Positions 8,785-17,028 of a DNA stretch of 64,000 bases are shown here, piece by piece. The stretch is from positions 49,174 to 113,173 of the forward strand of contig CALBCJ010000009.1 of the NCBI GenBank assembly GCA_937926975.1, in the 5' to 3' direction. Positions within the stretch are counted from its first letter, which is position 1. Every line of letters begins with the position of its first letter. The position numbers and the translations under genes are program-made. The notes beneath the pieces are model-generated. The model did no database searches, was not told where the DNA came from, and worked only from the letters and a program-made list of their open reading frames with translations. Source of the DNA: an uncultured Propionibacteriaceae bacterium (lineage in GTDB: Bacteria > Actinomycetota > Actinomycetes > Propionibacteriales > Propionibacteriaceae).

Positions 8785-10877
8785 GCGTCAATCGTCTCAG
8801 CATCCAGCCGGTACGCGCCCTCCACGATGAACTCCTTGCGCGGCCCGACCTCGTTGCCCATCAGACGCTCGAAGGTCCGGGTCGCGGTGGCAGCATCATC
8901 AACGGTGAGCCGTCGCAGGGTCCGGTGACCAGGCGACATCGTGGTGTCGGCCAGCTGGTCAGCGTCCATCTCCCCCAGACCCTTGTAGCGCTGCGGCTCG
9001 GCGAAGCGAACTCCCCGCTTGGTGAGCTCGGCCGCCTTGCGCTGGTACTCCGGGTCGGAGTAGGTGTACAGGTACTTCGGCTGCCCCTTCCTCGGGTTCA
9101 GGATCTCGAACCGGTGCAGCGGCGGCACCGCGGTGAAAACCCGGCCGGCCTCCACCAGCGGCCGCATGTACTTGAAGAACAGCGTCGCCAGCAGGCACCG
9201 GATGTGGGCCCCGTCGGAGTCGGCGTCGGCCATGAAGATCACCTTGCCGTACCGGGCCTGCTCCAGGTCGAAGGTCTTCCCCGAGCCGGCCCCGACGACC
9301 TGGATGATCGAGGCGCACTCCGCGTTGCGGAGCATGTCGGTCACCGAGGCCCGCTGGACGTTCAAGATCTTGCCCCGGATCGGCAGCAGCGCCTGGAACT
9401 CTGAGCTGCGGGCCAGCCGGGCGGTCCCCATCGCCGAGTCACCCTCGACGATGAACAGCTCGGTCCGGTCGACGTCGTGAGAGCGGCAGTCGGCCAGCTT
9501 GGGCGGCAGGGTGGACGACTCCAGGGCGTTCTTGGCGCGCTGCGCCTCCCGGTGAGTACGGGCGGCAACCCGGGTCCGCGACGCCGCCACCACCTTCTCC
9601 ATCAGGGCCCGGGCCTGGCTGCGTACGGTGGCCTTGGTCGCGGTCAGGTAGTCCACCAGCTCCGACTCCACGACCCGGGCCACGATCCGCGAGACTGCCG
9701 GGGTTCCCAGCACCTCCTTGGTCTGCCCCTCGAACTGCGGCTCGGCCAGCCGGACGGTGACCACCGCGGTGAGCCCTTCAAGGATGTCGTCCTTGGTGAT
9801 CTCCTCGCCGTTCTTCATGATCCGGGTACCGTCCAGGCCCTTGCCGAAGGCCCGGACCAGGCCGCGCTCGAAGCCCTGGACGTGGGTGCCGCCCTTGGGG
9901 GTGGCAATGATGTTGACGAAGGACTGCACGGTGGTGTCGTAGCCCTGCCCCCAGCGGACCGCGATGTCCACCTCCAGACTCCGCTCGACATCGGTCGGGG
10001 TCATGGTCCCGGCGTCGTCGAGCATCGGGACAGTCTCGGTGAACTGGTCGCGGCCTCGGAGCCGGACCACCTCGGTCACCGGCTCCCCGGCAGCCAGGAA
10101 GTCGCAGAACTCGCTGATCCCGCCGTCGTGCTGGAAGACCTCGGTCCGGGGCTCCTCCCCGCGCAGGTCGCTGACCCGCAGCTGCAGACCGGGAACCATG
10201 AAGCTGGTCTGCCGGGCCCGGTTCAGCACCGGCTCCAGCTGGATCTCGGCACCGACGACGAAGATCTGCCGGTCTGGCCAGTACCGGACCCGGGTGCCGG
10301 TGGTGCTCTGGGCGACCTTGCCGACCCGGCGCAGCTCGGCCGTCGGAGTGAAGCTGGCGTCGGGACCGTCGCCGTCGAAGACCCCCGGGACACCGCGCCG
10401 AAACGACATCGCCCAGGTCGCCCCGCCCCGGTCGACCTCCACATCGAGGCGGGCCGAGAGGGCGTTCACGACCGAGGCCCCCACCCCGTGCAGACCGCCG
10501 GCCGCGTTGTACGAGCCGCCGCCGAACTTGCCACCGCCGTGGAGCTTGGTGAACACCACCTCGACGCCGGTCAGCCCGGTCCCAGGATGGATGTCGACCG
10601 GGATCCCTCGGGCATGGTCGGCGACCATCACCGAGCCGTCGGCCCGCAGCTCGACCTCAATTCGGTCCCCGAAGCCGGCCAGCGCCTCGTCGACGGAGTT
10701 GTCGATGATCTCCCACAGGCAGTGCATCAGCCCGGGGGTGCCGTTCGACCCGACGTACATGCCCGGGCGCTTGCGGACCGCGTCCATACCCTCGAGAACC
10801 AGCAGGTGCCGGGCCTCGTAGTCATGGCCAAGCTGCGGGGAGGCGCCGCGACGAGCGGGCCGGATCTGATCAGTCAC
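8781..10877 (-). CDS. parE: Type IIA topoisomerase B subunit, topoisomerase IV-like
   Basis: The 698-residue ATPase partner of the parC product. The GHKL ATP-binding domain shows the catalytic Glu in WEIIDNSVDEAL near 56, then ARGIPV and GGLHGVGASVVNALS. The Toprim domain shows EGDSAMG and DADSDGAHIR, followed by YKGLGEM. The EGDSAMGTARLARSSEFQ form resembles actinobacterial ParE-type rather than GyrB sequences. The start is taken as GTG at 10877 (TDQIRPARR follows). The frame stays open up to 11246, but that extension overlaps the promoter and coding region of the DUF7455 gene and reads like non-coding sequence. parC and parE converge, which is unusual, because they are often in one operon. 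Confidence 0.9.
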   Translation of the reverse strand: MTDQIRPARRGASPQLGHDYEARHLLVLEGMDAVRKRPGMYVGSNGTPGLMHCLWEIIDNSVDEALAGFGDRIEVELRADGSVMVADHARGIPVDIHPGTGLTGVEVVFTKLHGGGKFGGGSYNAAGGLHGVGASVVNALSARLDVEVDRGGATWAMSFRRGVPGVFDGDGPDASFTPTAELRRVGKVAQSTTGTRVRYWPDRQIFVVGAEIQLEPVLNRARQTSFMVPGLQLRVSDLRGEEPRTEVFQHDGGISEFCDFLAAGEPVTEVVRLRGRDQFTETVPMLDDAGTMTPTDVERSLEVDIAVRWGQGYDTTVQSFVNIIATPKGGTHVQGFERGLVRAFGKGLDGTRIMKNGEEITKDDILEGLTAVVTVRLAEPQFEGQTKEVLGTPAVSRIVARVVESELVDYLTATKATVRSQARALMEKVVAASRTRVAARTHREAQRAKNALESSTLPPKLADCRSHDVDRTELFIVEGDSAMGTARLARSSEFQALLPIRGKILNVQRASVTDMLRNAECASIIQVVGAGSGKTFDLEQARYGKVIFMADADSDGAHIRCLLATLFFKYMRPLVEAGRVFTAVPPLHRFEILNPRKGQPKYLYTYSDPEYQRKAAELTKRGVRFAEPQRYKGLGEMDADQLADTTMSPGHRTLRRLTVDDAATATRTFERLMGNEVGPRKEFIVEGAYRLDAETIDA

Positions 10878-10988
10878 GCAGCGAAGGTTAGCGATCCGGA
10901 CCGGCAGTGCGGCCGGGGCACGCCCGGTGGCTGCTCCTCCCCTGGCGCTAGACTTGAGCGCGTACGACTCACGTCGCCGGGGTGCTGG

Positions 10989-11016
10989 GGGAACATTCCA
11001 CACTGCTGCGCCGTTG
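10989..11016 (+). promoter_or_regulatory. Candidate ECF-sigma (SigR/SigH-like) promoter of the DUF7455 gene
   Basis: The sequence GGGAAC, an 18-base spacer and GTTG match the consensus of promoters used by thiol-stress ECF sigma factors such as Streptomyces SigR and mycobacterial SigH (GGAA[T/C] and GTT). The 5' leader to the GTG start would be about 90 bases. The same layout recurs in front of sigB in this window. Confidence 0.45.
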
Positions 11017-11111
11017 ACGAGATGTCGGGCTGCTCCGACCCGGAGCAGTGCTAGAAAGGAAGCAACCCGCCCAGCACGTCTCCGTGACACCTGTTCGGGA
11101 AGAGAGGCACT

Positions 11112-11306
11112 GTGAGCACGACCCTGTACGACGACTCCCTGACCGCGGCCGACCGGTGCGACCGGTGCGGTGCGCAGGCGTACCTGCGGGTGACGCTGTC
11201 CGGCGGTGGCGAGCTCCTGTTCTGCGCTCACCACGCCAAGGCCCACTCCGACAAGCTGCGCCAGGTCGCACTACGGATTCACGACGAGACCGACCGGGTC
11301 CGCTGA
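11112..11306 (+). CDS. DUF7455 family zinc-ribbon-like protein
   Basis: A 64-residue protein starting at GTG 11112 after a GAAGAGAGG ribosome site. It has CDRCGAQAY near residue 16, a short β-strand region (LRVTLSGGGELLFC) and CAHHAKAH. Two Cys and two Cys/His ligands together suggest one zinc site. The family is conserved in Actinomycetota beside topoisomerase and sigma factor genes, and its function is unknown. It is divergent from parE and is followed by its own terminator. A candidate ECF-sigma promoter lies upstream, so it may respond to oxidative or thiol stress. Confidence 0.85.
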   Translation: MSTTLYDDSLTAADRCDRCGAQAYLRVTLSGGGELLFCAHHAKAHSDKLRQVALRIHDETDRVR

Positions 11307-11319
11307 CCCGAGGCACCAG

Positions 11320-11346
11320 GACCCCCACCCTCGCGGGCTGGGGGTC
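11320..11346 (+). terminator. Terminator hairpin after the DUF7455 gene
   Basis: The arms GACCCCCA and TGGGGGTC form a perfect 8-base-pair stem with additional inner GC pairs, 13 bases after the stop codon. The sequence continues into TTGCC, a very short T run. Confidence 0.65.
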
Positions 11347-11426
11347 TTGCCATGCCCGTCGGGCTGCCACGGGCACCCTGCCACCGAGCGCCCGCGGTCT
11401 AGGCTGACCGGCAGGGAGGTTCACGC

Positions 11427-12263
11427 ATGGAGAAGCGAACGTTCGGCCGGACCGGTCACCGCAGCACTGTCCTCGTGTACGGGGCGGCCGCCCTCAGCGA
11501 AGCCAGTCAGGACCAGGCCGACGAGTCGCTGCGGCTGGCCCTCGACGCCGGCATCAACCACCTCGACACAGCGGCCTCGTTCGGACGAGCCGAGGAGCTG
11601 ATGGGCCCCACTGTGGAGCGGGTCCGCGACCAGGTCTTCCTGGCCTCCACGACCACCGAGCGCCGCGCCGAGCAGGCCTGGGCCGACCTGCAGCGGTCCC
11701 TGGAGCTGCTGCGCACCGACCACCTCGACCTGTGGCAGGTGCACGCCTGCTGCACGGTGGAGGAGCTGGACCAGGTCTTCGCCCCGGGCGGCGCCATCGA
11801 GGCCTTCCTGCGGGCCCGAGAGGAAGGGGTGGTGAACTGGCTCGGGATCACTGGACACACCGAGCAGGCCCCCGCGGTGCACGCCAAGGCACTGCACCGG
11901 TTCGACTTCGACTCGGTGCTGACCCCGCTGAGCTACCACCTCTACACCGCCGACCGGCAGTTCGCCCAGGACTTCGACACCCTTTACCAGATGCTGGAAG
12001 AGCGCGGGGTCGGGCTGCGCACGACCAGGGTGGCCGCCCGCAGGCCGTGGGACGGTGAGCGCCAGCCCGCCGCCGGGTACCAGCCGCTGACCGCCCCGGC
12101 CGATATTCGGGCCGCGATCGGCTGGGTGCTCGGGACTTTCTCTAGCGTCACGGGAGTGGCGACCGCCAAAGAAACCACCTTGCTGCCGGCTGCGATCGCG
12201 GCCGAGGCAGACCGGATGGACCCGGCCGAGGCAGCAGCCCACCTGGCCGGCCTGGGCGAGTAG
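11427..12263 (+). CDS. Aldo/keto reductase-like protein lacking catalytic Tyr and Lys
   Basis: A 278-residue TIM-barrel protein of the aldo/keto reductase superfamily. It starts MEKRTFGRTG and keeps the barrel pattern. Aligned by eye to the usual DTAxxYG, FLATK and LIHxx motifs, it has Asp47 and His106 (DLWQVHA), but Phe52 replaces the catalytic Tyr (DTAASFG) and Thr75 replaces the catalytic Lys (FLASTTTER). The C-terminal phosphate-binding part is also short. It may therefore be catalytically inactive for carbonyl reduction, or act by another mechanism. It stands between DUF7455 and gdhA in the same direction with about 75 bases before gdhA, so cotranscription is possible. Confidence 0.8.
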   Translation: MEKRTFGRTGHRSTVLVYGAAALSEASQDQADESLRLALDAGINHLDTAASFGRAEELMGPTVERVRDQVFLASTTTERRAEQAWADLQRSLELLRTDHLDLWQVHACCTVEELDQVFAPGGAIEAFLRAREEGVVNWLGITGHTEQAPAVHAKALHRFDFDSVLTPLSYHLYTADRQFAQDFDTLYQMLEERGVGLRTTRVAARRPWDGERQPAAGYQPLTAPADIRAAIGWVLGTFSSVTGVATAKETTLLPAAIAAEADRMDPAEAAAHLAGLGE

Positions 12264-12338
12264 CGCAGCATCTTCGCCTGACGTTCCGGCATCTGGCTGG
12301 GAGCGGTGGCCGTCCCGGGCTTGGGTAGGGTCCCGCCC

Positions 12339-13688
12339 ATGGACAGTGCCCTTCATCCCGCCTTTGAGCCCATGTACGAGATCGTGCTCACCCGTAACCC
12401 GGGCGAGCCCGAGTTTCACCAGGCGGTCTTCGAGGTCATGCACTCCCTGGCCCCGATCGCCGACCACCCGGACTACACTGCGTGGTCGATCCTGAAGCGC
12501 ATCTGCGAGCCGGAGCGGCAGATCATCTTCCGCGTTCCGTGGCTCACCGACTCCGGCCAGGTGGAGATCAACCGAGGTTTTCGGGTCCAGTTCAACTCGG
12601 CGCTCGGCCCGTACAAGGGTGGCTTGCGGTTCCACCCCAGCGTGAACCTGAGCATCATCAAGTTCCTCGGCTTCGAGCAGACCTTCAAGAACTCACTGAC
12701 CGGAATGCCGATCGGCGGCGGCAAGGGCGGCTCCGACTTCGACCCGAAGGGCAAGTCCGATGCCGAGATCATGCGGTTCTGCCAGTCCTTCATGACCGAG
12801 CTGTACCGTCACCTCGGCGAGTACGTTGACGTGCCAGCCGGTGACATCGGCGTCGGGGGCCGCGAGATCGGCTACCTCTTCGGCCAGTACAAGCGGATCA
12901 CGAACAAGTACGAGTCGGGGGTACTGACCGGCAAGGGCACCACCTGGGGCGGGTCGCTGGTGCGTACCGAGGCCACCGGCTACGGCACCGTCTTCTTCGC
13001 CGAGGCAATGATGAAGCAGGCCGGAGACTCCTTCGACGGCAAGACCGTCGTGGTCTCCGGCTCGGGCAATGTCGCGATCTACGCGGTCGAGAAGGCCCAG
13101 CAGCTCGGCGCCCGGGTGGTCGCGGTGTCGGACTCGTCGGGCTACGTGGTCGACGAGCAGGGAATCGACCTGGAGGTCCTCAAGGAGGTCAAGGAGGTTC
13201 GCCGGGGCCGGGTCAGCGACTACGCCGCGGCCGTCGGCGACCGCTGCCGGGTCGTCACCAACGGCTCGATCTGGGACCTTCCCTGTGATGTGGCCATCCC
13301 TTGCGCCACCCAGAACGAGCTCGCCGAGCAGCACGCCGCCACCCTGGTCAAGAACGGGGTGCGGATGGTGGTCGAGGGCGCCAACATGCCCACCACCCCG
13401 AAGGCGATCGCGGTGCTCACCGCGGCCGGGGTCCGGTTCGCGCCAGGCAAGGCCAGCAACGCCGGCGGGGTGGCCACCAGCGCCCTGGAGATGCAGCAGA
13501 ACGCGTCCCGGGACTCGTGGAGCTTCGAGACCGCCGAGTCGCGGCTGGAGCAGATCATGGCCGACATCCACGACCGCTGCCTGGAGACCGCCGAGACGTA
13601 CGGGCACCCGGGCGACTACGTGGTGGGTGCCAACCTCGCCGGCTACATCAAGGTTGCCGACGCCATGGTCGCCATGGGAGTCATCTGA
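12339..13688 (+). CDS. gdhA: NADP-type glutamate dehydrogenase
   Basis: This enzyme aminates 2-oxoglutarate to glutamate with ammonium and NADPH, a route of nitrogen assimilation at high ammonium. The ATG at 12339 gives 449 residues, like E. coli GdhA (447). An upstream in-frame GTG at 12306 would add only an unconserved extension. Key features are the glutamate-site stretch GPYKGGLRFHPSVN, the catalytic Lys in GGGKGGSDFDPKGKSD, the conserved DVPAGDIGVGGREIGY, and the nucleotide-binding VVSGSGNVAIYAVEK. The C-terminal ANLAGYIKVADAM is typical of the hexameric family. A terminator follows. Confidence 0.95.
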   Translation: MDSALHPAFEPMYEIVLTRNPGEPEFHQAVFEVMHSLAPIADHPDYTAWSILKRICEPERQIIFRVPWLTDSGQVEINRGFRVQFNSALGPYKGGLRFHPSVNLSIIKFLGFEQTFKNSLTGMPIGGGKGGSDFDPKGKSDAEIMRFCQSFMTELYRHLGEYVDVPAGDIGVGGREIGYLFGQYKRITNKYESGVLTGKGTTWGGSLVRTEATGYGTVFFAEAMMKQAGDSFDGKTVVVSGSGNVAIYAVEKAQQLGARVVAVSDSSGYVVDEQGIDLEVLKEVKEVRRGRVSDYAAAVGDRCRVVTNGSIWDLPCDVAIPCATQNELAEQHAATLVKNGVRMVVEGANMPTTPKAIAVLTAAGVRFAPGKASNAGGVATSALEMQQNASRDSWSFETAESRLEQIMADIHDRCLETAETYGHPGDYVVGANLAGYIKVADAMVAMGVI

Positions 13689-13701
13689 CGCCCCGAGTGG
13701 C

Positions 13702-13729
13702 TCCCGGTCCGGCTCGACCCCGACCGGGA
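13702..13729 (+). terminator. Terminator hairpin after gdhA
   Basis: The arms TCCCGGTC and GACCGGGA form a perfect 8-base-pair stem with a 12-base loop, 13 bases after the gdhA stop. The convergent lipoprotein gene ends 62 bases further on. Confidence 0.6.
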
Positions 13730-13790
13730 ACCGCCGGCGGGTAACCCCGCGGTGGCGGTGACCTGCTCGTGCTCGCCGGGCACTGCGACG

Positions 13791-14441
13791 TCAGGTCCAG
13801 GTCACGCGGTCACCGAAGTCTGCGGGCTGATACACGATCCCGCCCCACTGCAGGTCTGGGCTGCCGTGGCGTACCCCGATCCACCCGGTGCTGCACTCGC
13901 CAGCCCTGAGCAGGGTCTCCCGGTACGACGGGCTCCAGGCCCAGTCCCGCGGGAGCTCGCCGACCGGCACCTGCCGGTACCGGCCGCCGGACTCGCCGTC
14001 GCGGACCAGGAACGACCACGGGTCGGTACTGACCCTCGTCGTCCCGTCGGCGTTGGCGCTGGGGTGCGGGGCGGCGTAGCAGACCTGGACCCGGTAGCCA
14101 GCGCTGATGCCGTCCTTGCCGTGGGCGAACCGCTGCACGGTCACATCGAAGTACCTGAGACGGGCGGTCTGCCCGATACTGAGGCTCAGCCCCTGGGGGC
14201 CACCCGGCCTGGTTCCGGCTGGCGTCTCGGCGGGGCTCGCCGGGGACGCAGGTGTGGCGGACACTCCCGCGGTGACCACTGAGGCCACCGTGGCTACGGC
14301 TGATTCAGCCGGAGAGCTCGATGCGGCAGGAGTGGGCGAGACCGTCGGCCCGCCAGCAGAAGCGCCCCCCGCCGGGCCTGAGCAGGCCGCCAGCACCAGG
14401 ACAAGGGGCGAGACCCACGCCAGGACAGTCACCGAGGCCAT
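13791..14441 (-). CDS. Putative lipoprotein of unknown function
   Basis: A 216-residue secreted lipoprotein. The signal peptide runs through VSPLVLVL to the lipobox LAAC, with Cys20 as the lipid-bearing residue. Residues 22-80 are a Ser/Thr/Ala/Pro-rich tether. Residues 82-216 form a β-rich domain beginning LSLSIGQTARLRYFDVTVQRF, resembling the immunoglobulin-like DUF4352 type often found on actinobacterial surface lipoproteins. Two cysteines (VQVCYAAP and AGECSTGW) may form a disulfide. I do not recognise a specific function. It stands alone between the convergent gdhA and the sigma factor gene. Confidence 0.7.
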   Translation of the reverse strand: MASVTVLAWVSPLVLVLAACSGPAGGASAGGPTVSPTPAASSSPAESAVATVASVVTAGVSATPASPASPAETPAGTRPGGPQGLSLSIGQTARLRYFDVTVQRFAHGKDGISAGYRVQVCYAAPHPSANADGTTRVSTDPWSFLVRDGESGGRYRQVPVGELPRDWAWSPSYRETLLRAGECSTGWIGVRHGSPDLQWGGIVYQPADFGDRVTWT

Positions 14442-14525
14442 GGCCCGATCCTGTCACAGGTCAGACCCCGCAGGGACTCTCCACGCCACCAGGTGCGCGG
14501 TGTGCGACCGCTCCTGGGAGCAGCC

Positions 14526-16040
14526 TCAGTCGAGGTAGTCCCGCAGCACCTGGGAGCGCGACGGGTGACGCAGCTTGGACATGGTCTTCGACTCGATCTG
14601 GCGGATCCGCTCCCGGGTCACCCCGTACACCTTGCCGATCTCGTCGAGCGTCTTCGGCTGCCCGTCGGTGAGTCCAAAACGCATCGACACCACGCCGGCC
14701 TCACGCTCAGACAGCGTGTCCAGCACGTCGTGGAGCTGCTCCTGCAGCAAGGTGAAGTTGACGGCGTCGGCCGGCACCACGGCCTCGGAGTCCTCAATCA
14801 GGTCACCGAACTCGGAGTCGCCGTCCTCGCCCAGCGGGGTGTGCAGCGAGATTGGCTCCCGGCCGTACTTCTGGACCTCGACCACCTTCTCGGGGGTCAT
14901 GTCGAGCTCCTTGGCCAGCTCCTCCGGGGTGGGCTCGCGGCCCAGGTCCTGCAGCATCTGGCGCTGCACCCGGGCCAGCTTGTTGATCACCTCGACCATG
15001 TGGACCGGGATCCGGATGGTCCGGGCCTGGTCGGCCATCGCTCGGGTGATCGCCTGCTTGATCCACCAGGTGGCGTACGTGGAGAACTTGTAGCCCTTGG
15101 TGTAGTCGAACTTCTCGACTGCCCGGATCAGGCCCAGGTTGCCCTCCTGGATCAGGTCCAGGAAGAGCATCCCGCGGCCGGTGTACCGCTTCGCCAGCGA
15201 GACCACCAGCCGCAGGTTCGCCTCCAGCAGGTGGTTCTTGGCGCGGCGACCGTCGGTGGCGATCCACTCGTAGTCGTCGACATCGGCGGCTGGGACCGAC
15301 TGGTCGTCGTTGAGCCGCTCCTCGGCGAAGAGCCCGGCCTCGATCCGCTTGGCCAGCTCCACCTCCTGCTCAGCGTTCAGCAGGGCCACCTTGCCGATCT
15401 GCTTCAGGTAGTCCTTGACCGGGTCCGCGGTGGCACCGGCGGCCGTCACCTGCTGCTCGGGCTCGTCGGCGTCGTCGGCGTCCGACAGGCTGAAGCCCTC
15501 GTCCTCGGTGATCTCCTTCTCCAGCTGCGCCTCCTTGGCCGGCTGGAACTCGGACTCGTCGACGTCTTCCAGGCTGCGCTTCTTGCCGCCCACCTTGAGG
15601 ACCACATCATTGCCCTCGCGCTTGAACTCCACCGGAACCTCACGGGTCACCGCGTCAGCGATCGAGGGGCCCTCGTCATCGGCGCTGTCCTCGTGAAGGT
15701 CCAGGTCGTTCTCCAGGTCATCGGACTGGAGGATGTCGACCGCCAGCCCGTCGCTCTGAGCCGCCCTACGGCCACGGGCCGGGCCCTTCGCCCGGGCGGC
15801 CCGCGAGGTCGTCTTCGAGGTCTTGGCGGCCGTGCCCCGCCCGGTGCTGGTCCTGGCGGCCGCGGTCTTCGCTGTCTTCGTCCTGCCCGCGGTGCCGGCC
15901 TTGGCGCGGGACCGGGCGGCGGGCTTGGCCGCGGTCTCCTCGGTGGTGCTGTCCGCCACGGCAGCCAGCCGGGCGGCGCTACGACGGCGGGTGGGCTTCT
16001 CTTCGGCGGGAACTGGCTGACGAGCTGCGGTACGTGGCAC
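14526..16040 (-). CDS. sigA: Primary RNA polymerase sigma factor (group 1 sigma-70)
   Basis: The housekeeping sigma factor. The GTG at 16040 gives 504 residues; the frame is open further upstream, but that region has no conserved sequence. Residues 1-100 are basic and rich in Lys, Ala, Thr and Arg, like the N-terminal extensions of actinobacterial HrdB/SigA. They are followed by an acidic stretch. Region 1.2 starts near DPVKDYLKQIG. Region 2 carries NLRLVVSLAKRY, GLIRAVEKFDY and TYATWWIKQAI. Region 4 carries the helix-turn-helix VTRERIRQIESKTMSKLRHP and ends RDYLD, typical of group 1. A TTGACA hexamer lies about 100 bases upstream on the coding strand (complement of 16137-16142). Confidence 0.93.
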   Translation of the reverse strand: MPRTAARQPVPAEEKPTRRRSAARLAAVADSTTEETAAKPAARSRAKAGTAGRTKTAKTAAARTSTGRGTAAKTSKTTSRAARAKGPARGRRAAQSDGLAVDILQSDDLENDLDLHEDSADDEGPSIADAVTREVPVEFKREGNDVVLKVGGKKRSLEDVDESEFQPAKEAQLEKEITEDEGFSLSDADDADEPEQQVTAAGATADPVKDYLKQIGKVALLNAEQEVELAKRIEAGLFAEERLNDDQSVPAADVDDYEWIATDGRRAKNHLLEANLRLVVSLAKRYTGRGMLFLDLIQEGNLGLIRAVEKFDYTKGYKFSTYATWWIKQAITRAMADQARTIRIPVHMVEVINKLARVQRQMLQDLGREPTPEELAKELDMTPEKVVEVQKYGREPISLHTPLGEDGDSEFGDLIEDSEAVVPADAVNFTLLQEQLHDVLDTLSEREAGVVSMRFGLTDGQPKTLDEIGKVYGVTRERIRQIESKTMSKLRHPSRSQVLRDYLD

Positions 16041-16288
16041 GCGGAACCCTTCACATGGTCTCGAGAGGCGGACGCCTCGCTGACAGAGCCTCACACCGCG
16101 GTTTCCCACGATCGCGAGCGCGCAAAACCCCGCTGGTGTCAATGCTCCGGTGGCTATAGTGCCATGCCCGGCGCCTGGTCGCCAACCCCGGCCAGGGTCT
16201 CGCCGCACCACACCGACCCCCAGCCTGGCTCCCTGCGGCAACGAGCCCCTCCCACCCCGGCGCCGGCCTGGGCATCTAGCCTGGTGCC

Positions 16289-16852
16289 ATGAGCACTGCT
16301 GCCGAAGAGCTGGCTCGCTGGCGGCAGCAGGTGCTGAGTGAGCTGCGTGGCACTGTGCTCGACCTCGGCGCCGGCCACGGCCCCGCCGCTCGCCACCTGC
16401 GCCCCGACGTACGGTGGCTCGCTCTGGAGCCGTTCCCCTCCCGGCGGCTGGCCCGTACGGTCGCAGCCCGGCCCGGGTCCCAGCTGCTGGCCGCGAGCGC
16501 CAGCCAGATCCCTCTGCCCGACGCCAGTGTCGACGCCGTGGTCTGCTCCATGGTCTTGTGCTCGGTTCCCGACCCGGCTGAGACCCTGGCCGAGGTCCGC
16601 CGGGTCGTGCGCCCGGCCGGGCGGGTCGTCTTCTTCGAGCACGTCGCTGCTGCTCCCACCTCGCTGGCCCACCGTGCGCAACGGCTCATCACTCCCCTCA
16701 CCAAGGTGCTCTGGCGGGGCTGCGACTCCTGCCGGGACTCCGAGGCGGCGATCCGCCAGGCGGGCTTCGCCCAGGTCCGGCTGCGGTCCCTCCCACCGTC
16801 GAGGTGGATCGGCTGGCTCGTCCCCCTGATCTGTGGTGACGCCGTTCGCTGA
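16289..16852 (+). CDS. Class I SAM-dependent methyltransferase
   Basis: A 187-residue methyltransferase of the UbiE/Methyltransf_11 type. Motif I (VLDLGAGHGPAARHL) starts near residue 23, the acidic residue for the ribose comes at the end of strand 2 (LALEPFP), motif II is ASVDAVVCSMVLCSV, and motif III lies around VVRPAGRVVFFEHV. The acceptor is unknown; small thiol or membrane lipid substrates are common for this group. A short hydrophobic C-terminus (WIGWLVPLICG) may contact membrane. The gene is divergent from sigA across about 250 bases. Confidence 0.85.
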   Translation: MSTAAEELARWRQQVLSELRGTVLDLGAGHGPAARHLRPDVRWLALEPFPSRRLARTVAARPGSQLLAASASQIPLPDASVDAVVCSMVLCSVPDPAETLAEVRRVVRPAGRVVFFEHVAAAPTSLAHRAQRLITPLTKVLWRGCDSCRDSEAAIRQAGFAQVRLRSLPPSRWIGWLVPLICGDAVR

Positions 16853-16974
16853 CGCCTCTGGGCACGGCGTTCCACCTTGCCAAAAGCATGTGCCTAGCCG
16901 TTGTGTACGACCTGGGTCCAGGCTCGAGGCCCCGTGGGTCAGGGTTGGATCAGGGTCGCTTTCCGGCTTCTTCT

Positions 16975-17002
16975 GGAAACCTGTCGGGGCTGCCAGGCGT
17001 TG
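16975..17002 (+). promoter_or_regulatory. Candidate ECF-sigma promoter of sigB
   Basis: GGAAAC, an 18-base spacer and GTTG precede the sigB start by 27 bases. It has the same spacing as, and one mismatch in the -35 element against, the candidate promoter of the DUF7455 gene at 10989-11016. In mycobacteria and corynebacteria sigB is known to be read by SigH- or SigE-type factors, so the assignment fits. Confidence 0.5.
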
Positions 17003-17028
17003 AGATAGTGACGTCGAAAGGAAAGTTC

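Noticed and set aside
10878..11246. An N-terminal extension of parE back to 11246
   Set aside because: It covers the promoter and coding region of the DUF7455 gene and has no conserved sequence; the GTG at 10877 starts just before the conserved N-terminus.
16041..16241. A 67-residue extension of sigA
   Set aside because: It crosses a TTGACA-containing promoter region and contains no sigma-factor conservation, and family N-termini start near the chosen GTG.
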